A stretch of DNA of 64,000 nt, taken from Hyphomicrobiales bacterium. GTDB lineage: Bacteria; Pseudomonadota; Alphaproteobacteria; Rhizobiales; Aestuariivirgaceae. Below are positions 12,732-21,037 of the stretch, piece after piece. The notes below the pieces were generated by a model. The model saw only the letters and a list, made by a program, of their open reading frames with translations, made no database searches and was not told where the DNA came from. Position numbers and translations under genes: made by a program. Numbering within the stretch: position 1 is the first letter of the stretch; each line of letters starts with the position of its first letter. The stretch spans positions 2,998,501 to 3,062,500 of the forward strand of contig JADJVV010000001.1 in NCBI GenBank assembly GCA_016710435.1, in the 5' to 3' direction.

Positions 12732-14119
12732 GTCTTCGTCCTCAGGTGGAAGCTCTTGGGTCGGGTGAGCATGTCATAGCCCACGGTGGAAAGGGTGGCG
12801 CCGCGGCCCGTGTCCTTGACGCCGGTCCAGGCCAGCGCGGGATCGAGATAATCGCAGCGGTTCATGAAAACGGTGCCGGTTTCAATCCGCGCACCGATGG
12901 ATTTGGCAGCGGAGACGTCCTCCGTCCACAGCGCGGCGGTGAGGCCGTAGGGACTGTCGTTCATCAGCGTCACGGCCTCATCGTCCGATGACACCTTCAT
13001 GATGCCGACGACAGGGCCGAAGCTTTCATCCCGCATCACGCTCATCTGGTGATTGACGCCCGTGAGCACTTGCGGCGCCATGTAGGGCGTGCCCTTCTTG
13101 TCCTTGGGGAAGAGGGCGGGATCGATATGAGCCTTTGCGCCCGCGCGCACCGCACCTGCCACCTGCTTGCGGACGAAGGCCGCGGCATCGGCCTTGATCA
13201 TGGGACCAAGCGTCGTGGACTCTTCCAGCGGATTGCCGAGGACGTATGTCTTAGTGAGATCGATGAAACCGTCGATGAACGGCTTCCACAAATCCTTGTG
13301 CACGTAGATGCGCTCGATGCCGCAGCAACTCTGCCCGGAATTGAAGAAGGAACCATCCACCAGGTTTTCAACCGCATGGGCGAGATTGGCATCGGCCCGC
13401 ACATAGGCCGGGTCCTTTCCGCCAAGTTCCAGGCCGACATGCAGAAAACGCCCAGCCGCAGCCCGTTCGATCACCCGGCCACCTTCCACGGACCCGGTGA
13501 AGCAGACCATGTTCACCAGTCCGGAAGAGAGGATTTGCCCCGTCTGCTCATGGTTCAGCACGAGATGCTGGAACACGCCCTTCGGCAGTCCCGCTTTCTC
13601 GAAGGCCTTCTGGAAACGCTCCGCCACCAGAAGCGTATGGCTGGCGTGTTTCAGCACCACGCTGTTCCCGGCCATCAGGGCCGGGATCACGGAGTTGACC
13701 GTGGTGAGATAGGGATAGTTCCACGGCGCAATGGTGAACACCACGCCGACGGGTTCGCGCGTCATGAAACGCTCGAATCCATCTTTGGGAGCAGGCGTAA
13801 GGTTGGCCAGGGCCTGCGGTGCGATGGCGATCATGTGCCGTGCGCGCTCCTCGAAACCGCGCAATTCGCCCGCGCCGTAGCGCACGGGCCGGCCCATGGA
13901 CCACGCCAGTTCGGGGATGATCTCATCCTTCATCGCCAGCATGGCATCGACAGCCTTGCCGCAATAGGCGGCACGCTCCGCCACGGTCAGCGCTGCCCAG
14001 TCCTTCTGGGCGGCACGGGCAGCGGCAAAGGTTGCCGCCACCTGCTTCTTCGATGCCACGGTCCGCTTGGCGACGACGCTGCCGTCCACCGGTGAGACGG
14101 ATGAAATGCTGTCGGCCAT
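12728..14119 (-). CDS. NAD(P)-dependent aldehyde dehydrogenase
   Basis: The protein has 463 residues with the standard ALDH layout. It shows the cofactor segment FTIAPWNYP, the catalytic Glu in LELGGKDPAYV, the catalytic Cys in GQSCCGIERIYV, and the C-terminal ESFGPVVGIM. It ends in a 4-nt overlap with the iron alcohol dehydrogenase and starts 2 nt after the glutamine-synthetase-like gene. In this setting it probably oxidises an aldehyde made by the neighbouring alcohol dehydrogenase or GMC enzyme, possibly while the amine is held as a gamma-glutamyl amide. That order is an inference. Confidence 0.93.
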   Translation of the reverse strand: MADSISSVSPVDGSVVAKRTVASKKQVAATFAAARAAQKDWAALTVAERAAYCGKAVDAMLAMKDEIIPELAWSMGRPVRYGAGELRGFEERARHMIAIAPQALANLTPAPKDGFERFMTREPVGVVFTIAPWNYPYLTTVNSVIPALMAGNSVVLKHASHTLLVAERFQKAFEKAGLPKGVFQHLVLNHEQTGQILSSGLVNMVCFTGSVEGGRVIERAAAGRFLHVGLELGGKDPAYVRADANLAHAVENLVDGSFFNSGQSCCGIERIYVHKDLWKPFIDGFIDLTKTYVLGNPLEESTTLGPMIKADAAAFVRKQVAGAVRAGAKAHIDPALFPKDKKGTPYMAPQVLTGVNHQMSVMRDESFGPVVGIMKVSSDDEAVTLMNDSPYGLTAALWTEDVSAAKSIGARIETGTVFMNRCDYLDPALAWTGVKDTGRGATLSTVGYDMLTRPKSFHLRTKT

Positions 14120-14121
14120 GG

Positions 14122-15498
14122 TCAGTAGTTCTCGAAGCCGCGGCGCACTTCCCAGTCGGTCACGCGCCGGTCGTATTCAAACTGCTCCCACTTGGCGGTG
14201 TGGACGTAATGGTCCACCACGTCATCGCCCAATGCCTTGCGCAACAGCTTCGAGCCGTCGAGCATCTCCGTCGCCTCGCGCAACGTTTTGGGGATTTCAC
14301 GGAGCTTCTTGGACTTGTCGTAGGCGTCACCAGCGAAGGCCGGTTCCAGCTTCATCTTGTTCTCGATGCCATCAAGACCCGCCGCGAGCAGTGCGGCGAA
14401 GGCGAGGTAGGGGTTGAGGTCGGCACCGCCCACACGGCACTCTACGCGGATTGCCTTTGTGTCGACGCCGCAGATGCGATAGCCCGCCGTGCGGTTGTCG
14501 AAACTCCACACCGCGCGTGTGGGAGCGAAGGTGCCCGCCATGTAGCGCTTGTAGGAGTTGATGAAGGGCGCGAGGAAATAGGTGATCTCGCCCGCATGGG
14601 TGAGTTGCCCTGCGAGATACTGCTCCATCATCGCCGACATGCCGTGGTTGCCCGCCTTGTCATGAAACAGCGGTGTCTTGCCATCGGCCGTCCACAGCGA
14701 TTGATGGACGTGGGAAGAACTGCCAGCCCAGCTGTAGTTCGGTTTCGCCATGAACGTCAGCGACTGGCCCATCACCTGCGCGATTTCCTTGCACGCATGT
14801 TTCAGGAACACATGCGTATCCGCCATGGGCAGGACAGCATCATACTTGACGTTGATCTCTTCCTGTCCGGCCCAGGCCTCGCCCTTGGAGTTCTCCACCG
14901 TCACGCCCGCGCCATAGAGGCCGTTGCGGATGGCCCGCATCAGGTTCTCGTCCTTGGTGGTCTGCAGGAGGTTGTAGTCCTCGTTGAGGTGGGACGGCGT
15001 CGACAGCGTACGGTAACCGCCGTTGTAGGCGTCCTTGAAACTCTGGTCGAAAACATAGAATTCCAGTTCGGACGCGAAATACGCCTTCATCTTCATGTCC
15101 GCGAGACGCGCCATCTGCTTCTTCAGGATGCTGCGCGGCGCATACGGCACCAGTTCATGCGTGTGATGATCGAGAAGGTCCGACAGCAACAGCGCCGTCT
15201 TCGGCAGCCACGGACACAGGCGGATCGTATCCAGGTCCGGCTTGATCACGTAGTCGCCGTAACCCTTTTCCCACGACGCCGATTTGTAGCCGGGCACCGG
15301 CTCCATATCCACGTCCACGGCGAGGAGATAGTTGCAGCCGTGCGTTTCCTCATAGGCGCCGTCGACGAAGTAGTTCGCCTCGAAACGCTTGCCCATCAGG
15401 CGGCCCTGCATGTCTGGGAAGCTGGCGATGACGGTGTCGATATTGCCCGCCTTCACCTCTTTTTTCAGCTGCTCGAAGCTCAGCTTTCCGTTGGCCAT
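14122..15498 (-). CDS. glutamine-synthetase-like gamma-glutamyl-amine ligase
   Basis: This 458-residue type-I GS fold enzyme has the substrate Glu/metal motifs SELEFYVFD and GQEEIN, the His region SSHVHQSLW and the Arg region DNRTAGYRICG. It lacks the NLYDLPP adenylylation loop of true GlnA. It groups by context with gamma-glutamylputrescine or gamma-glutamyl-alkylamide synthetases (PuuA/IpuC type). These attach glutamate to an amine with ATP so that it can be oxidised without forming free reactive aldehydes. It is flanked by an aldehyde dehydrogenase and an amidohydrolase, which fit the later oxidation and deglutamylation steps. Confidence 0.88.
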   Translation of the reverse strand: MANGKLSFEQLKKEVKAGNIDTVIASFPDMQGRLMGKRFEANYFVDGAYEETHGCNYLLAVDVDMEPVPGYKSASWEKGYGDYVIKPDLDTIRLCPWLPKTALLLSDLLDHHTHELVPYAPRSILKKQMARLADMKMKAYFASELEFYVFDQSFKDAYNGGYRTLSTPSHLNEDYNLLQTTKDENLMRAIRNGLYGAGVTVENSKGEAWAGQEEINVKYDAVLPMADTHVFLKHACKEIAQVMGQSLTFMAKPNYSWAGSSSHVHQSLWTADGKTPLFHDKAGNHGMSAMMEQYLAGQLTHAGEITYFLAPFINSYKRYMAGTFAPTRAVWSFDNRTAGYRICGVDTKAIRVECRVGGADLNPYLAFAALLAAGLDGIENKMKLEPAFAGDAYDKSKKLREIPKTLREATEMLDGSKLLRKALGDDVVDHYVHTAKWEQFEYDRRVTDWEVRRGFENY

Positions 15499-15522
15499 GA
15501 TGTTTCCTCCATGTTGTCCTGT

Positions 15523-16296
15523 TTAATTCCGGACTTTCGGTTGCGCGAGTTTGACGGCGGCCTGCGCCAGCGGCACCACAAGATAGTTCGCCCAGGCGTT
15601 CTGCCCGGCGTGGTCGCTGATGAGGTCGTTGCGGATTTCGATCATGACGTGATGAAGCCCGCGGGGTGCCGCATGCAGGTTGAGAAGATGCAGCACGCCG
15701 TCCTTGGGGCCATAGGGCTCGTTGAGCCGCGCCTTGTCGGGCGGAAACACCTTGATGAGGAAATTGGCCAGCGCCGCATCGCGGTCAAAGAGGAAGCCCA
15801 CGTCGAGGTCGCGGGTCTTGCCCTTGTAGACGGACGTGAAGGAATGGAGGGATACCACAAGCGTCTGGCGGCGCTCCACGGCGCGCTGGTCGAGCAGGCC
15901 TTCGAGCGTGGCGTGGAAGGGCCGCGCAATCTCGCGCGTGCGCGCCAGCCGGGCTGAAGGCGTGAGGTTGCGGTTACCGGGAATGTCGAAAACCTCGCTC
16001 ACATCCGGGTAGGCACCATCGGACTCTGGCGGGCGGTTGCAATCATAGACAAGGCGTGAATAGCGCTGCAGCACCAGCGGCGCATCAAGGAGCCGCGACA
16101 GGATACGCGCTGTCCCCTCCGCCCCGATGTCCCAGGCGATGTGACGTTGCAGGTCGGCATCGGGCAGGCCAAGAGTCCCCAGGGAAAGCGGCATGCGGTT
16201 CGAGGCATGTTCGCAGACCAGCACATAGGGTGAGCTGCCGCCCGCATTGATGACCTCCGCCGGATGCGGTTCGCCGTCCTGGATAATCCTGATCAT
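15523..16296 (-). CDS. N-formylglutamate amidohydrolase family enzyme
   Basis: The protein has 257 residues. Family markers are CEHASNRMP near residue 30, HIAWDIGA, the RYSRLVYDCNRP segment and LHSFTSVY. The namesake enzymes release formate and glutamate from N-formylglutamate in histidine degradation, but no other hut genes are present. As first gene of an operon with a GS-like ligase and aldehyde dehydrogenase, it may instead hydrolyse a gamma-glutamyl amide, the job done by PuuD or IpuF elsewhere. Its start is 69 bp from a divergent RpiR regulator. Confidence 0.88.
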   Translation of the reverse strand: MIRIIQDGEPHPAEVINAGGSSPYVLVCEHASNRMPLSLGTLGLPDADLQRHIAWDIGAEGTARILSRLLDAPLVLQRYSRLVYDCNRPPESDGAYPDVSEVFDIPGNRNLTPSARLARTREIARPFHATLEGLLDQRAVERRQTLVVSLHSFTSVYKGKTRDLDVGFLFDRDAALANFLIKVFPPDKARLNEPYGPKDGVLHLLNLHAAPRGLHHVMIEIRNDLISDHAGQNAWANYLVVPLAQAAVKLAQPKVRN

Positions 16297-16308
16297 TCAC
16301 CTTCCCGC

Positions 16309-16358
16309 TTTGTAACGATCATTTCAGATGGACTTTGGCTTGTCAAATTCGTTACAAA
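16309..16358. promoter_or_regulatory. paired 10-bp inverted repeat in the divergent promoter
   Basis: TTTGTAACGA (16309-16318) and TCGTTACAAA (16349-16358) are perfect reverse complements with a 30-bp spacer, so their centres are 40 bp apart, close to four helical turns. They fill the gap between the amidohydrolase operon and the rpiR gene. This is best read as the operator of the adjacent RpiR regulator, bound by a dimer of dimers or by looping. Confidence 0.6.
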
Positions 16359-16365
16359 CTCCGTC

Positions 16366-17232
16366 ATGGCCCGGGCGAAATCATCAACCATTGCAGAGCA
16401 GCTGAACGGCGGCCGCCTTCGCCTCACGGCCGCAGACCGCAAGCTGTCCTCGGCCCTGATGGCAGATTACCCCGTGGCGGGCCTTGCCAGCATTTCGGAT
16501 TTCGCCCGCGTGGCAGGGGTGAGCACGCCATCGGTATTGCGGTTTGCAAAGAAGCTTGGCTTCACCGGCTTTCCCGCCTTTCAGCAAGCGCTGCGGGGCG
16601 AGGTTTCGGCCCAGTTGCAGAACCCCATTGAGAAGCCGGAGCAGTGGTCTTCCAAAGCGCCGCGCGGCCACATCCTGAACACCTTGGCCAGTGCCGCCAT
16701 GGAAAACCTCGGCAACAGCCTCCGCCACATTGATCACCACACTTTCGATGACGTCTGCCGCCTCATCAGCGACCGCCAGCGCACGGTTCACATTGTTGGT
16801 GGCCGCATCACCGGCCACCTGGCGGGATATCTCCACACCCACCTGCAGATGGCGCGGGCAGGGGTACGCCTGGTGCCCGGTCCCGCCAGCCACTGGCCCC
16901 AACACCTGCTCGACATGGGCGAGGAAGACGTTCTCGTGGTCTTTGATGTTCGCCGTTATGACGCGCGCGTGCAGGAGTTTGCCGCTTCCGCAAGACAGCG
17001 CGGGGCCAGGATCGTGCTCATTACAGACCAGTGGATGAGCCCCGTGTCGCGCCTCGCCTCACAAACGCTGGCGCTCCGGATGGATGTTCCGTCCGGTTGG
17101 GATTCAAACGTCGTGACCATGTTCGTGGCGGAGGCGATCGTTGCCGCCGTCGTGAACCAGAACTGGAAAGCGACGCGGGAGCGCATCCGTGAGATCGACT
17201 TGTATTTTGAAGGCGGGCGGCGCGGACGCTGA
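16366..17232 (+). CDS. RpiR-family transcriptional regulator (HTH-SIS)
   Basis: The protein has 288 residues from ATG 16366; an earlier in-frame start would overlap the divergent gene and cover the operator. Residues 1-85 form the RpiR helix-turn-helix domain (SISDFARVAGVSTPSVLRFAK). Residues of roughly 115-255 form a SIS phosphosugar-type ligand domain. RpiR proteins respond to small phosphorylated or acidic metabolites and usually control the neighbouring catabolic genes. The stop overlaps the GMC oxidoreductase start by 1 nt (TGATG), so both are co-expressed. It is the likely regulator of the whole 10.5-18.9 kb cluster. Confidence 0.9.
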   Translation: MARAKSSTIAEQLNGGRLRLTAADRKLSSALMADYPVAGLASISDFARVAGVSTPSVLRFAKKLGFTGFPAFQQALRGEVSAQLQNPIEKPEQWSSKAPRGHILNTLASAAMENLGNSLRHIDHHTFDDVCRLISDRQRTVHIVGGRITGHLAGYLHTHLQMARAGVRLVPGPASHWPQHLLDMGEEDVLVVFDVRRYDARVQEFAASARQRGARIVLITDQWMSPVSRLASQTLALRMDVPSGWDSNVVTMFVAEAIVAAVVNQNWKATRERIREIDLYFEGGRRGR

Positions 17233-18887
17233 TGGCTGAACAGTTTGACTATATCATCGTGGGATCGGGCTCGGCGGGCTCAGTGATGGCCTATCGCCTG
17301 TCGGAAGCCGGCCACAGCGTGCTTGTGCTGGAGTACGGCGGCACAGACCGCGGTCCGTTGATCCAGATGCCATCGGCGCTCTCGATCCCCATGAACATGA
17401 AACGCTATAACTGGGGCTTCGAGACGGAACCGGAGCCGCACCTCGACAACCGCAAGCTCGCAACGCCGCGCGGCAAGGTGGTAGGCGGTTCATCTTCCAT
17501 CAACGGCATGGTCTATGTGCGCGGCCACGCCAAGGACTTCGATACCTGGGAGGAGATGGGCGCCAAGGGTTGGGCTTTCCGCAATGTGCAGCCTTATTTC
17601 AAGCGCATGGAGAACGCCCACGGCGGCGAGGATGGCTGGCGTGGCACCAGCGGCCCCATGCACATGAAGCGCGGCTCGCGTCTCAACCCGCTCTACCAGG
17701 CCTTCATCGATGCCGGGAAGCAAGCAGGTTATCCCGTGACCGAAGATTACAACGGCCACCAGCAGGAAGGCTTCGGCCCCATGGAAATGACCGTGCACAA
17801 CGGCTTCCGCTGGTCCGCCGCAAATGCCTATCTGCGCCCCGCCCGCGCCACCAAGCGCGTCAAGCTCGTCACATACGCCTATGCCGAACGCATCATCCTC
17901 GAAGGCCGCAAGGCCGTTGGAGTTTCCTACCGCCGGGGCGAAACCTTGCATGAGGCCCGCGCCAACCGCGAAGTGGTGATTGCGGCCTCCAGCATCAATT
18001 CCCCGAAGCTGCTGCAGCACTCAGGCATCGGGCCCGCCCAGGTGCTCAAGGACGCCGGCATTCGTGTGGTGCACAATCTGCCTGGCGTCGGCGAGAACCT
18101 GCACGATCATCTGGAAGTCTATTTCCAGGTGAAGTGCAAGCAACCCATCACGCTCAACGGCAAGCTCAACGTCTTGTCGAAGGGCATGATTGGCGCGGAA
18201 TGGTTGATGTTCCAATCGGGCCTCGGGTCCACCAACCATTTCGAATCCTGCGGCTTCATCCGCTCACGCGCCGGTATCGAATACCCCGACATCCAGTACC
18301 ACTTCCTGCCTGCCGCCATGCGCTATGATGGCCGCGCCGCGTTTTCGGGCCACGGCTTCCAGGTGCATGTCGGCCCCATGCGCACCAAGTCCCGCGGCTT
18401 CATCCGCGTGCGCAGCGCTGACTCGCGCGAAAACCCGCGCATCCTCTTCAACTACATGTCCCACCCGGATGACTGGACCGAATTCCGGGCCTGCGTGCGC
18501 CTCACCCGCGAGGTCATGCAGCAGAAGGCCCTGGAGCCATTTCGCGCCGAGGAAATCCAGCCGGGTCCGAAGGTCGAGACCGACGACGAGATCGACGCCT
18601 TCATCCGCCAGCACTGCGAGAGCGCCTACCATCCCACGGGCACCTGCAAGATGGGTTCCGCCGACGACCCGATGGCGGTTGTGGATCCAACCTGCCGCGT
18701 CATCGGCATCGACAACTTGCGTGTGGCGGATTCCTCCATCATGCCGCAAGTGACCAACGGAAACCTGAATGGCCCGACACTGATGATCGGGGAGAAGGCC
18801 TCCGATCACATCCTTGGCCGCGAGCCTCTGCCGCCATCCAACCTCGAGCCCTGGATCAATCCGCGCTGGCAGACCAGTCAGCGTTAG
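17232..18887 (+). CDS. GMC-family FAD oxidoreductase (choline/alcohol dehydrogenase type)
   Basis: The protein has 551 residues. The N-terminal FAD-binding motif is IIVGSGSAGSVMAYRLSE, the first GMC signature is GKVVGGSSSINGMVYVRG, and the second includes SSINSPKLLQHSGIG. The C-terminal active-site His lies in SAYHPTGTCKMG. Such enzymes oxidise choline or other alcohols to aldehydes and pass electrons to the membrane quinone or oxygen. Coupling to rpiR and its position opposite an aldehyde dehydrogenase operon suggest a pathway-specific alcohol substrate. True BetA cannot be excluded, but no betB or betI homologue is adjacent. Confidence 0.9.
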   Translation: MAEQFDYIIVGSGSAGSVMAYRLSEAGHSVLVLEYGGTDRGPLIQMPSALSIPMNMKRYNWGFETEPEPHLDNRKLATPRGKVVGGSSSINGMVYVRGHAKDFDTWEEMGAKGWAFRNVQPYFKRMENAHGGEDGWRGTSGPMHMKRGSRLNPLYQAFIDAGKQAGYPVTEDYNGHQQEGFGPMEMTVHNGFRWSAANAYLRPARATKRVKLVTYAYAERIILEGRKAVGVSYRRGETLHEARANREVVIAASSINSPKLLQHSGIGPAQVLKDAGIRVVHNLPGVGENLHDHLEVYFQVKCKQPITLNGKLNVLSKGMIGAEWLMFQSGLGSTNHFESCGFIRSRAGIEYPDIQYHFLPAAMRYDGRAAFSGHGFQVHVGPMRTKSRGFIRVRSADSRENPRILFNYMSHPDDWTEFRACVRLTREVMQQKALEPFRAEEIQPGPKVETDDEIDAFIRQHCESAYHPTGTCKMGSADDPMAVVDPTCRVIGIDNLRVADSSIMPQVTNGNLNGPTLMIGEKASDHILGREPLPPSNLEPWINPRWQTSQR

Positions 18888-18890
18888 CCC

Positions 18891-18926
18891 AAAAAGAAAT
18901 GGCGGAACCGTTTCCGGTCCCGCCAT
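18891..18926 (-). terminator. intrinsic terminator of the small acidic-protein gene
   Basis: ATGGCGGAACCG (18899-18910) pairs with CCGGTCCCGCCAT (18914-18926) with one mismatch. Read on the minus strand it is followed by TTTCTTTTT, giving a normal Rho-independent terminator for the gene ending at 18948. It may also stop the GMC transcript. Confidence 0.75.
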
Positions 18927-18947
18927 ACCCCCAGTTCTGTCGGAACG

Positions 18948-19235
18948 TTAGCCGTTGCACTCCGCGTGCTCGGCTGTGTCGTGGGCGCTGTCGCATCCCG
19001 AATTCGTCGAGGAACCCGAATCGTCGTCGCTGTCATCATCGCTGCCCGAGGCACCGCCATGATCATCGTTCGCATCATGACCCGCGCCATCGTCGGAGCC
19101 GTTGCGGGCAAGCTGCACGTCGTGGGCCGGTCCCGCGGTGAAGGCAGCGGGGTGGGGATCGATCAGTGCAGATGCAGCGGCAACGCCGCTCCACAGGGCG
19201 AAGAGGGCGGCAGAGGCGAGAAGGATCTTTTTCAT
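18948..19235 (-). CDS. small secreted Asp/Ser/Gly-rich acidic protein
   Basis: The protein has 95 residues. A clear signal peptide (MKKILLASAALFALWSGVAAA) is followed by a low-complexity mature part very rich in Asp, Ser, Gly and His, including SGSDDDSDDDSGS. Two cysteines lie near the end (GCDSAH and ECNG). The acidic repeats suggest metal (perhaps calcium) binding or an unfolded periplasmic role, but no family is recognised. It has its own terminator and lies divergent from hslV. Confidence 0.7.
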   Translation of the reverse strand: MKKILLASAALFALWSGVAAASALIDPHPAAFTAGPAHDVQLARNGSDDGAGHDANDDHGGASGSDDDSDDDSGSSTNSGCDSAHDTAEHAECNG

Positions 19236-19416
19236 GGTGTGTCTCCGGTTGGTTCCAGTTTTCCGTGCCGTCGAACCAACATGTGCCTGAGACAGCCTGA
19301 CGCAGGACTGGCAGATGGCGTCAGCGATCTGTCAGCGAAGCGAAGCCGGCACCGGTGCCCCGGTTTGCTATTTTTCCGGCCCGCTCCTACATGATCTGCG
19401 CAAAAGGACGTTTGAA

Positions 19417-19968
19417 ATGGCAGAGATTCCGGTTTGGCACGGCACCACCATCCTCACGGTGCGGAAGGGTGGGCACGTCGTGATTGCGGGCGACGGGCAG
19501 GTGAGTCTCGGACAGACCATCATCAAGGGCAACGCCCGCAAAGTGCGCCCCCTCGGAACGGGGCAGGTGATCGCCGGATTCGCGGGCGCCACCGCTGATG
19601 CCATGACGCTGTTCGAACGACTCGAAGGCAAGCTGGAACAGTTTCCGAGCCAACTGACCCGCGCCTGCGTGGAGATGGCCAAGGACTGGCGCACCGATCG
19701 CTACCTCCGCCGTCTCGAAGCCATGATGATCGTCGCCGACTCCAAGGTCTCCCTGGTGCTCACCGGCACTGGCGATGTGCTGGAACCGGAGAACGGCGTG
19801 ACTGCCATCGGTTCGGGGGGCAACTATGCGCTGGCCGCCGCCCGCGCCCTCATGGACACCGACATGGACGCCGAAGCCATTGCCCGCAAGGCCATGAAGA
19901 TCGCGGCCGAGATTTGCGTTTACACCAACAGCAACCTGACCGTTGAAAAGCTCGAAGCCACCAAATGA
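19417..19968 (+). CDS. hslV: ATP-dependent protease subunit HslV
   Basis: This is the peptidase of the HslUV (ClpQY) chaperone-protease. It has 183 residues from ATG 19417, preceded by AGGAC. The catalytic N-terminal threonine exposed by self-processing is Thr10 in HGTTILTVRK, followed by the typical VVIAGDGQVSLGQT. Longer in-frame starts upstream are not homologous. Unusually, its partner hslU does not follow directly: a membrane-protein gene overlaps the hslV stop by 4 nt (ATGA). Confidence 0.97.
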   Translation: MAEIPVWHGTTILTVRKGGHVVIAGDGQVSLGQTIIKGNARKVRPLGTGQVIAGFAGATADAMTLFERLEGKLEQFPSQLTRACVEMAKDWRTDRYLRRLEAMMIVADSKVSLVLTGTGDVLEPENGVTAIGSGGNYALAAARALMDTDMDAEAIARKAMKIAAEICVYTNSNLTVEKLEATK

Positions 19969-21023
19969 TAGCCCCAAAGATGTCCGGAGACGATCTCGCC
20001 CGCGCCGTTGCGGCGGGCGTCATTGATCAGGCAGCCGCCGACCGCCTGCAAGACTTTCTCGCCGCTGGAGCACCGGAGGCGGGCGACAGCGAAGATGAAC
20101 ACCTCCGCCTGGTCTCAGGCTTCGGCGACATCTTCGTCGCCATCGGACTTGTGCTGTTCCTCGGCGCCTTGGCTTTCCTCACCCTGAGCGACACGCTGCT
20201 TTTGCCGTCACTGGCCGTTGCCGTTGCGGCCTGGGGTCTTGCCGAACTCTTCACCCGCATGCGCCGTCAGGCGCTACCCAGCATCCTGCTGCTGATTGCC
20301 TTCGCTGGTGCCGTTTTCGTCGGCACGGTGAAGCTGCTGGATGGGACCGGTTCCGTCGCCGTCTCCAGTGGCTTCGGCGATGCCATGACCATGGCAGGCG
20401 GAGGGCTTGTCACCTCCCTTGCCGTTGCGCTCCACTGGTGGCGTTTCCGGGTGCCGGTGACAGTCGCCGCTGGCTGTGCTGCCGCGACCGCACTTGTGGT
20501 CGGCCTCGTTTCGAGCATCTTTCCCGACATCGTCACAGGCCTTGCCGGGTTGATCTTCCTCCCCATCGGCCTCGTGGTCTTCGCCCTCGCCATGCACTTC
20601 GATACCTCCGACCGCTACCGCCGCAGCCGCAACACCGACATCGCCTTCTGGCTCCATGCGCTTGCGGCGCCCATGATCGTTCATCCCGTGATGCAGAACA
20701 TCATGCAAGGCGATACGGCGGGTCCCGTGGCGGCCGTGTTGACGTTTGCGGTCTTCGCGCTTCTCAGTCTCGTTGCCCTCACCGTGGACCGCCGCGCCCT
20801 GCTGGTGTCCTCGCTCATCTACCTGGGCTACGCCATCTACTCCATGCTGCGCTCCGGCGATGCCGTGCCCTCGACATCGGTCGTCGTGCTGCTGGTCGGT
20901 GCCGTGGTCCTTGGCCTGTCGCTCGCCTGGAGGCCGCTGCGGGCGGCGCTGCTCAAGGCGCTCCCCGCCGGGATTGCAGCGCGCGTGCCTCCACCCCATC
21001 TCTCCAATGCCAAATCCGGCTGA
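19965..21023 (+). CDS. DUF2157-like polytopic membrane protein between hslV and hslU
   Basis: The protein has 352 residues. An N-terminal soluble stretch of about 50 residues (LARAVAAGVIDQAAADRL resembles the N-terminal helix pair of DUF2157 proteins) is followed by about ten hydrophobic segments. Its function is unknown. The start overlaps hslV by 4 nt and the stop is 14 bp before hslU, so it is co-transcribed and translationally coupled with the protease genes. This suggests a link to heat-shock or membrane quality control. Assignment to DUF2157 is tentative; membrane topology is certain. Confidence 0.8.
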   Translation: MIAPKMSGDDLARAVAAGVIDQAAADRLQDFLAAGAPEAGDSEDEHLRLVSGFGDIFVAIGLVLFLGALAFLTLSDTLLLPSLAVAVAAWGLAELFTRMRRQALPSILLLIAFAGAVFVGTVKLLDGTGSVAVSSGFGDAMTMAGGGLVTSLAVALHWWRFRVPVTVAAGCAAATALVVGLVSSIFPDIVTGLAGLIFLPIGLVVFALAMHFDTSDRYRRSRNTDIAFWLHALAAPMIVHPVMQNIMQGDTAGPVAAVLTFAVFALLSLVALTVDRRALLVSSLIYLGYAIYSMLRSGDAVPSTSVVVLLVGAVVLGLSLAWRPLRAALLKALPAGIAARVPPPHLSNAKSG

Positions 21024-21037
21024 ACCGAAGTCCTCAC

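Noticed and set aside
15523..16296. Calling the amidohydrolase hutG in a histidine-degradation operon
   Set aside because: No hutH, hutU, hutI or hutC homologue is nearby. The neighbours suit gamma-glutamyl amide chemistry better.
17232..18887. Calling the GMC oxidoreductase betA
   Set aside because: Family similarity is to choline dehydrogenase, but no betB or betI lies beside it and the regulator is RpiR type, so the specific name is not supported.
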